A stretch of 38,706 bases of DNA from the NCBI GenBank assembly GCA_023436145.1, contig JAEZKP010000074.1, positions 1-38,706 of the forward strand, written 5' to 3'. The position numbers and the translations under genes were made by a program. Shown in pieces: positions 33,900 to 38,706 of the stretch (positions are counted from its first letter, which is position 1; every line of letters begins with the position of its first letter). The notes under the pieces are model-generated. The model searched no databases and was not told the DNA's origin. It worked only from the letters and a program-made list of their open reading frames with translations. The stretch comes from Fibrobacterota bacterium (GTDB lineage: Bacteria > Fibrobacterota > Chitinivibrionia > Chitinivibrionales > Chitinispirillaceae).

Positions 33900-34364
33900 A
33901 TGCGACATCTGGTTTCTGGAAGAAAGTTAAACAGAACTGCCAGTCACAGACGTGCAATGTTGTCCAATCTGGCAATATCGATTCTGGACAAAGAACGGGT
34001 GACAACAACTCTTGCCAAGGCAAAAGAGGTACGCAGTGTCGTTGAAAGGCTCATCACTTACGGTAAGAAAGGTGATTTACACAGAATACGACTGGCAGCA
34101 CGCAGAATTAACGACAAAACAGTACTGAAGAAACTGTTTGATGACATTGCTCCATCCTACAAAGATCGTGAAGGTGGTTATACCAGAATCATCAAAATAA
34201 ACGATCGTAAAGGCGATAATGCTCCAATGTCAATAATTGAGCTTGTAGGCAGAGGGTCAGCTGATGCAATCCGTAAGAACAGGAAAAAAGCTAAAGCTAA
34301 GCAGCCTCAAGCCGAAAGCACTGCTCCTGGTGCAGCCACTGAAAAGAGACCGGTTCAGGAGTAA
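33900..34364 (+). CDS. rplQ: 50S ribosomal protein L17 with C-terminal tail
   Basis: 154 residues. The core to about residue 117 is standard (MRHLVSGRKLNRTASHRRAM, RVTTTLAKAKEVR, GDNAPMSIIELVG). After it comes a Lys/Ala/Pro/Gln-rich, probably disordered tail of some 35 residues that E. coli L17 lacks in this form. It is the last gene of the super-cluster; an intrinsic terminator follows. Confidence 0.96.
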   Translation: MRHLVSGRKLNRTASHRRAMLSNLAISILDKERVTTTLAKAKEVRSVVERLITYGKKGDLHRIRLAARRINDKTVLKKLFDDIAPSYKDREGGYTRIIKINDRKGDNAPMSIIELVGRGSADAIRKNRKKAKAKQPQAESTAPGAATEKRPVQE

Positions 34365-34391
34365 ATAAATTCAGATAATTGGAATTAAGAG

Positions 34392-34425
34392 CTGCCGGTA
34401 AATCATTATCGGCAGTTTTTGTTTT
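34392..34425 (+). terminator. Rho-independent terminator of the ribosomal super-cluster
   Basis: CTGCCGGTAA (34392-34401) pairs with TTATCGGCAG (34406-34415) with one wobble and an ATCA loop, followed by TTTTTGTTTT. It is the first convincing intrinsic terminator after the cluster begins near 4200. Confidence 0.88.
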
Positions 34426-34448
34426 ATTCTTGCTGAAAGGAAAATGTG

Positions 34449-35444
34449 ATGGCAGTAAGTTACAAAGAGTTGGGTTTTGTTAACACCAAAGAGATGTTTA
34501 AAAAAGCTTTCGATGGCAAATACGCTATTCCAGCCTATAATTTTAACAACATGGAACAGATTCAGGCGATTGTTAATGCTTGTGGTAAATCAAAATCACC
34601 TGTAATCATGCAGGTTTCCAGTGGTGCCAGAAAATATGCCAATCCCATTCTTCTGAGATATATGGCTCAGGGTGCGGTTCAGATGGCCCGTGATGCAGGT
34701 TATGATATCCCTATTGCTCTTCATCTTGATCATGGTGATACTTATGAGTTGTGCGTTTCCTGCATCGAAAGCGGATTCTCATCTGTTATGATTGATGGAT
34801 CACATCATTCTTATGAGAAAAACATTGAGCTTACATCAAAGGTTGTTGAGTATGCTCACAAGCACGATGTAACCGTGGAAGGTGAACTGGGAGTGCTGGC
34901 CGGAATTGAAGATGATGTGCAGGCTGCCAAATCAATTTATACCCAGCCTGAACAGGTTGAGGATTTTGTAAAGAAAACCGGAGTTGATTCCCTGGCTATC
35001 TCTATTGGAACCTCACATGGCGCTTACAAATTCAAACCCGAACAGTGTACAAAAGATGAAAAAGGCATTCTGGTTCCGCCTCCTCTGAGATTTGATATTC
35101 TGGAAGAGATTGAAAAGAGAATTCCCGGCTTTCCTATCGTTCTTCATGGTGCATCCTCTGTTCTTCCTGAGTATGTTGATATAATCAACAATAATGGTGG
35201 TAAACTTAAAGCTGCAGTCGGGATTCCATCAGAACAGCTTCGTAAAGCTGCCAAGTCAGCTGTTTGCAAAATAAACATCGATTCAGATGGCCGTCTGGTT
35301 ATGACTGCAATGATCAGGAAGGTTTTCTGTGAGAAACCGGATGAGTTTGATCCAAGAAAGTATCTGGGACCTGCACGTGATGAACTGATTAAAATGATAA
35401 TAGAGAAAAACGAAAATGTGCTGGGTAGTGCAGGTAACGCCTGA
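34449..35444 (+). CDS. fba: Class II fructose-bisphosphate aldolase
   Basis: 331 residues; interconverts fructose 1,6-bisphosphate with DHAP and glyceraldehyde 3-phosphate in glycolysis and gluconeogenesis. The zinc enzyme signature is present: the catalytic Asp and zinc His in ALHLDHGDTYE, SVMIDGSHHSYEKNI, Glu in VEGELG, zinc His in GTSHGAYK and in VLHGASS. The phosphate-binding loop follows (GIPSEQLRKAAKSAVCKINI). ATG 34449 has AAAGGA upstream; the GTG just before it is less well spaced. It lies between two terminators and so is a single-gene unit, perhaps fed by read-through. Confidence 0.95.
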   Translation: MAVSYKELGFVNTKEMFKKAFDGKYAIPAYNFNNMEQIQAIVNACGKSKSPVIMQVSSGARKYANPILLRYMAQGAVQMARDAGYDIPIALHLDHGDTYELCVSCIESGFSSVMIDGSHHSYEKNIELTSKVVEYAHKHDVTVEGELGVLAGIEDDVQAAKSIYTQPEQVEDFVKKTGVDSLAISIGTSHGAYKFKPEQCTKDEKGILVPPPLRFDILEEIEKRIPGFPIVLHGASSVLPEYVDIINNNGGKLKAAVGIPSEQLRKAAKSAVCKINIDSDGRLVMTAMIRKVFCEKPDEFDPRKYLGPARDELIKMIIEKNENVLGSAGNA

Positions 35445-35472
35445 TTAAAGATTTAGTAAGGTAAGTTTTTTG

Positions 35473-35498
35473 GGGCCCGTTTTTTAGCGGGCCTTTTT
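35473..35498 (+). terminator. Rho-independent terminator of the aldolase gene
   Basis: GGCCCG (35474-35479) pairs with CGGGCC (35488-35493) around a T-rich loop and is followed by TTTTT. It ends only 11 bases before the next start codon. Confidence 0.88.
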
Positions 35499-35509
35499 AT
35501 CATCCTTTT

Positions 35510-36400
35510 ATGTCTTTTCTGAAAATATTGATAACCGGTATTACTTCAATTCATGGATGGCCAATTTTCCAGATGTGCAGAGCCATTCCTGAAGTGGAGG
35601 TAATAGGAATAAGATCCCCCAAAATGAATATTCCTTCAGGTGATGATACTCTGGGATTATGCATTACCAATAAGAAGGGATTCCAGGATCTGAAAAACCA
35701 TTTTCAGCCTCACATTGTTATTCATGCTGCCGGTGTATGTGATCTTGATGTTTGTGAAGAGAGACCTTCATGGGCTTTTTCTATGAATACAACTGGATCG
35801 CAGGTAATTGCTGATGTGTTTGGAATGGATTCTTACATTATCTATCTGAGTTCAGATCTTGTCTTTTCAGGTAATAATCCTCCGGAATCAGGGTATGATG
35901 AAAAATCTGTTACTGATCCTCTCAGTGTTGCAGGGAAAACGATTGCTCTTGCAGAGGCTCAGATAGCAAATTCAAGAAAGTGGACCATTCTCAGATTAGG
36001 GCTTCCGATTGGCAGTTCGCTCACCGGCGATAAGGGGGCAGTGGATTTTATTGACAGCCGATTAAGAAGAACTCTTCCTCTGACTCTTTTTTATGATGAA
36101 TTCAGAAGTTGCATCGGTTGTGATGAGATCTGCAGGATCATTAAGCGTTTGGTGGAGATCCGGTGTGAAGGGCTTTTTCATCTGGGAGGACCGAAACCCT
36201 ACAGTTTGTATGAGGTAGGAGAATGGGTGAGAAATCAGAAGAACTACTCTGAAGGTCTTCTCAAAGGGATTTCCAGATTTGAGGAAAAAAATGGTCCGCC
36301 CAGAATAGGAAATGTTGCCTTGAATTCGTCCAAAATAGAATCGCTACTGGAATACAGAATTACTGATCCTCTTGTCAGAATTCAGGTTTCAGGTTTTTGA
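35510..36400 (+). CDS. Extended SDR / RmlD-like sugar-nucleotide binding protein lacking the YxxxK pair
   Basis: 296 residues. The Rossmann start is LKILITGITSIHG, and the family body resembles dTDP-4-dehydrorhamnose reductase (IHAAGVCDLDVCEERP, MNTTGSQVIADV, YLSSDLVFSG). At the active site, where RmlD proteins read PLNVYGxSK, this one reads PLSVAGKTI: Ala141 replaces Tyr and Ile145 replaces Lys. The usual oxidoreductase chemistry is therefore doubtful; it may only bind NAD(P) and a sugar nucleotide, like regulatory SDRs. There is no Shine-Dalgarno before the ATG, which follows the aldolase terminator directly. It converges with the next gene, the stops being two bases apart. Confidence 0.8.
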   Translation: MSFLKILITGITSIHGWPIFQMCRAIPEVEVIGIRSPKMNIPSGDDTLGLCITNKKGFQDLKNHFQPHIVIHAAGVCDLDVCEERPSWAFSMNTTGSQVIADVFGMDSYIIYLSSDLVFSGNNPPESGYDEKSVTDPLSVAGKTIALAEAQIANSRKWTILRLGLPIGSSLTGDKGAVDFIDSRLRRTLPLTLFYDEFRSCIGCDEICRIIKRLVEIRCEGLFHLGGPKPYSLYEVGEWVRNQKNYSEGLLKGISRFEEKNGPPRIGNVALNSSKIESLLEYRITDPLVRIQVSGF

Positions 36401-36402
36401 TT

Positions 36403-37386
36403 TTAGATTTGGGGACGATATTTCCTTACAAGATTGTCGATAAAATTCTCCTGTGTAATATCCACAGTCATTCGTGAGGGGTCCTGGTAGAACCACTCTA
36501 CAGATTCTCTGATTGCGGTTCGGAATGTTTTCCTGCATTGAAATCCGGGAACTGCTTTTTTAATTTTTGAATTATCAAAAACGCCATGTTCTGCTTTATC
36601 ACCTTTTAATGGTCCTACAGATTCCGGATACACTTTATTTATAAAAGTGGTTGGAACATAGGTAATATTAGGTTGTTTACCTAATGTTTCTCCCAATATT
36701 TCGTAAATCTTATTCCAGGAGAGTGCTTCATTACTGGTAATATGGAAAGCTTCCCCTATAGCTGCTTCATTGCCAATGAGTCCACAGAGGCCAATGGCAA
36801 GATCAGAAGATGCAGTCAGAGTCCACAGTGATTCTCCTTTATCATGAATCACTATGGGTTTGCCCTGAAGGATTCTGGAACAGATTGTAAAATCATTGCC
36901 ATTTAATACTGATGGGATCCAGGTTTTGCCAAAAGTGTGAGATGGTCTTACGATGGTTACCGGAAAGTCTGGACTGTGAACCTTTTCCAGAAATTCTTCA
37001 CAGGCAATTTTGTCCTGCGCATAAGGCCAGAACGGATTTTCACGGGGGGTATCCTCTGTAAGGGGGATTTTTTTATGTGGTTTCTGATATACAGTTGCGC
37101 TGCTGATGAAGATATATTGTTTAATTTTTCCTTTGAGGATAGTATAAAGTGTTTTAACATGATCTGGTACGAATGCAAAAAAATCAATAACTATATCCGC
37201 ACTTATGCCGGAGAGTTTTTCCTTGCATTGCTCTGGATCTGTTCTGTCAAGTAGGATGTGGTGATATGGTGAAGGAACCGGGTGTTTACCGGTGTTGGCT
37301 ACAGTTATTCTATGCCCCTGTTTATATGCTTGATCAGCAACTTCTGTGGAGATATTACCTGTTCCACCGATAAATAGAACGTTCAT
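36403..37386 (-). CDS. NAD-dependent epimerase/dehydratase family protein (extended SDR)
   Basis: 327 residues. The cofactor loop is FIGGTGNIS (6-13). The active site is intact: SSATVYQ with Ser95/96 and YAQDK with Tyr122 and Lys126. Segments such as VRPSHTFGKTW and the WNKIYEILGE region fit the sugar-nucleotide epimerase-like (CSP41-type) branch. AAAGGGG precedes the ATG on the minus strand. The substrate cannot be read from sequence; nucleotide-sugar modification is likely. It faces the degenerate SDR tail to tail and diverges from the flavodoxin gene. Confidence 0.85.
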   Translation of the reverse strand: MNVLFIGGTGNISTEVADQAYKQGHRITVANTGKHPVPSPYHHILLDRTDPEQCKEKLSGISADIVIDFFAFVPDHVKTLYTILKGKIKQYIFISSATVYQKPHKKIPLTEDTPRENPFWPYAQDKIACEEFLEKVHSPDFPVTIVRPSHTFGKTWIPSVLNGNDFTICSRILQGKPIVIHDKGESLWTLTASSDLAIGLCGLIGNEAAIGEAFHITSNEALSWNKIYEILGETLGKQPNITYVPTTFINKVYPESVGPLKGDKAEHGVFDNSKIKKAVPGFQCRKTFRTAIRESVEWFYQDPSRMTVDITQENFIDNLVRKYRPQI

Positions 37387-37691
37387 GCTGGCCCCTTTCT
37401 ATATTGAGATTAATTAATATAATCATCTATCTTAAGGTCTGACATAAAAATCTAACCTGAATTGTTTTTTTCATTCAATAAAATTTCAGGTCACGCTTTT
37501 TAATTATAGTGTCATTATATTATTATTCTGTGACAGGCAGAATCTTATAAGTGGAGCTATGAATCTGTTTTATTTAATTTCGTAACTGATTAGTAGTGTC
37601 CCCAATATCTGTTAATGTTTCTGATCTGATGATTTTTTCATATTAAATAATAGAATCAATTATAAATAACCCTAAACAAACAGGGGAAGGT
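37387..37691. other. Divergent intergenic region with an inverted repeat
   Basis: About 305 AT-rich bases hold the promoters of two divergent genes. ACCTGAA (37455-37461) and TTCAGGT (37485-37491) form a perfect inverted repeat across 23 bases and could be an operator. A TATAAA box lies near 37660, ahead of the flavodoxin gene, without a clear -35. No gene is seen. Confidence 0.35.
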
Positions 37692-38570
37692 ATGGCAGTT
37701 ATGGAAAGAAGAGAGTTTTGCAAGTCTGGTATTGCCGGAATCGGAGCTCTGGCTTTTTCCGGAACCATAAAAGCAATGGAATATTCTCTTAACGCCGCTT
37801 CTGAAAAGAAGAAATGGGTGGTTCTGTATGGTTCTCAGTGTGGAAGTACAAGGGAATATGCCAATTTTATTAATGAAGGTTTAGGGGATATTGCAGATGT
37901 AGTCGATATTGCACAAACTACTCCTGGTATAAACGAATATGAGCACTTTATTATCGGTGGCTGGCGTAACGCAAACAGTGTGATGCCAGCAGCCATTCCT
38001 GAATTTATTAATACCAATAAAGTTGCTTTGAAAGAAAAAATCAGAGGGGTTTTTGTAGTATTGGGTAATGGTGGTGATGCAACTCTCAGTGGCCAATTGA
38101 CTAAATTTTTAAATGATAAAATGGTTACACCTTTGGGTGTTTCTAATTTACCTGCAAAGGTGTTGTTTGGACGTTCAGATCCCCAGTGTAGCAGCTTTCC
38201 TATGAGCTATGACAATGTCAGTAAAGAAGCGGGGGTAGATTTTGGCAAATCCATTCAGGCTACCTCAACGCATAATAGGCTTTCAAATATGTCCAACACT
38301 TTTGAACTGTTTGGGAATTATCCTAATCCATTCAATTTGACTACCACAATCCGGTACAATCTTCCTGAAGCGTGCGATGTTGTGCTTAGCATTAAAACAC
38401 TAAACGGCAGAGAGATCACCAGGCTTGTCTCTGGCAGGCAGGTCAGTGGTACTCATGAGGTTACATGGAATGCCCGGGGCTATGCACCCGGGTACTACCT
38501 TTATCAACTGAATGCTGGTGGATTTAAATTTACCCGGACTGCTATAAGGGTGGATGCTCGAAATCGCTAA
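37692..38570 (+). CDS. Tat-signal flavodoxin-fold protein with T9SS type A sorting domain
   Basis: 292 residues. The N-terminus has ERREFCKSGIAGIGALAFSG, a twin-arginine signal (Arg6, Arg7) with a hydrophobic stretch. Residues about 40-190 are flavodoxin-like: VVLYGSQCGSTREYA, with SxxGxT (48-53) as the FMN phosphate loop, HFIIGGW, then GVFVVLGNGGD. Closest in style is the Flavodoxin_5 / HemG type. Residues 204-287 are a T9SS type A sorting domain with the hallmark NYPNPFN and GREITRLVSGRQVSGTHEVTW. I infer export by Tat of a folded flavoprotein, then passage through the outer membrane to the surface. Redox partner and substrate are unknown. AGGGGAAGG lies right before the ATG. Confidence 0.85.
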   Translation: MAVMERREFCKSGIAGIGALAFSGTIKAMEYSLNAASEKKKWVVLYGSQCGSTREYANFINEGLGDIADVVDIAQTTPGINEYEHFIIGGWRNANSVMPAAIPEFINTNKVALKEKIRGVFVVLGNGGDATLSGQLTKFLNDKMVTPLGVSNLPAKVLFGRSDPQCSSFPMSYDNVSKEAGVDFGKSIQATSTHNRLSNMSNTFELFGNYPNPFNLTTTIRYNLPEACDVVLSIKTLNGREITRLVSGRQVSGTHEVTWNARGYAPGYYLYQLNAGGFKFTRTAIRVDARNR

Positions 38571-38576
38571 AGTATA

Positions 38577-38613
38577 AAAAGAAAGGGAAGTCGTGAGAAC
38601 TTCCCTTTCTTTT
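38577..38613. terminator. Strong bidirectional terminator
   Basis: Fifteen-base perfect arms (AAAAGAAAGGGAAGT at 38577-38591, ACTTCCCTTTCTTTT at 38599-38613) enclose a seven-base loop. T-rich ends occur on both strands, so it can end the flavodoxin transcript and the minus-strand gene that ends at 38641. Confidence 0.85.
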
Positions 38614-38640
38614 AAGTCGTTTTTTTTCTGATTTATCAGT

Positions 38641-38706
38641 TTATTTTCTTCTTCTTATCATCAACGCACCGGTAAGGCTGGTAAGGCCAAGAATCATAAG
38701 AGAGAG
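38641..38706 (-). CDS. C-terminal end of a membrane-anchored or surface protein (partial)
   Basis: The last 21 residues before a TAA at 38643-38641 read LSLMILGLTSLTGALMIRRR then Lys. A short hydrophobic helix ending in RRRK resembles cell-surface anchoring tails of the PEP-CTERM or sortase kind, or a plain C-terminal membrane helix. The strong terminator just beyond supports a real gene end here. Nothing more can be said without upstream sequence. Confidence 0.5.
   Translation of the reverse strand, partial: LSLMILGLTSLTGALMIRRRK

Noticed and set aside
1..38706. CRISPR arrays, insertion sequences, prophage or attachment sites
   Set aside because: No regularly spaced repeats, transposase, integrase or phage genes were found on either strand.

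Overview
The window is about 38.7 kb of bacterial chromosome of moderate GC. It is dominated by one uninterrupted, same-strand translation and transcription super-cluster from a tRNA block at 4253 to rplQ at 34364. This cluster merges the tufB, beta (rplKAJL-rpoBC), str, S10, spc and alpha operons. The flanks hold a secreted cellulase-type GH8 enzyme and a Tat-signal flavodoxin, both ending in type IX secretion (T9SS) type A sorting domains. The L2 motif DHPM and the S12 sequence look like the Fibrobacterota-Chlorobiota-Bacteroidota group. A cellulose degrader in or near Fibrobacterota (Chitinivibrionia-like) is the best guess; this is inference, not proof.

Layout. 1-3029 (minus): the 5' part of a Trm112-methyltransferase gene, then a four-part GH8 glycosidase. 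3030-3582: non-coding. 3583-4179: clpP. 4253-4593: tRNA-Thr(TGT), Tyr(GTA), Gly(TCC), Thr(GGT), the same order as E. coli thrU-tyrU-glyT-thrT, followed by tuf. 5916-9112: rpmG, tRNA-Trp, secE, nusG, rplK, rplA, rplJ, rplL. 9268-17177: rpoB, rpoC. 17256-20324: rpsL, rpsG, fusA, with no second tuf after fusA. 20356-25461: the S10 operon. 25509-31267: the spc operon without adk or map. 31346-34364: the alpha operon, closed by an intrinsic terminator. 34449-35444: class II fructose-bisphosphate aldolase with its own terminator. 35510-37386: two convergent extended SDR genes. 37692-38570: Tat-flavodoxin-T9SS protein, then a strong bidirectional terminator. 38641-38706: the C-terminal tail of a minus-strand protein.

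The core genes build the ribosome, RNA polymerase, Sec channel and elongation factors. Most are separated by short gaps or overlap with clear Shine-Dalgarno sites, so cotranscription and translational coupling are likely. Several longer gaps carry perfect hairpins (rpmG stop codon, rplL-rpoB, rpsH-rplF) that could set stoichiometry by RNA processing or attenuation.

Most notable: (1) EF-Tu has a rewritten switch I with about five extra residues and no RGITI motif, although the catalytic Thr and His are kept. (2) EF-G from the same cluster has Lys where E. coli has His583 at the tip of domain IV, plus an altered neighbouring loop. (3) A flavodoxin fold carries a Tat signal at one end and a T9SS sorting domain at the other, predicting a cell-surface or secreted flavoprotein. 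(4) An SDR protein has lost both Tyr and Lys of the YxxxK active site.
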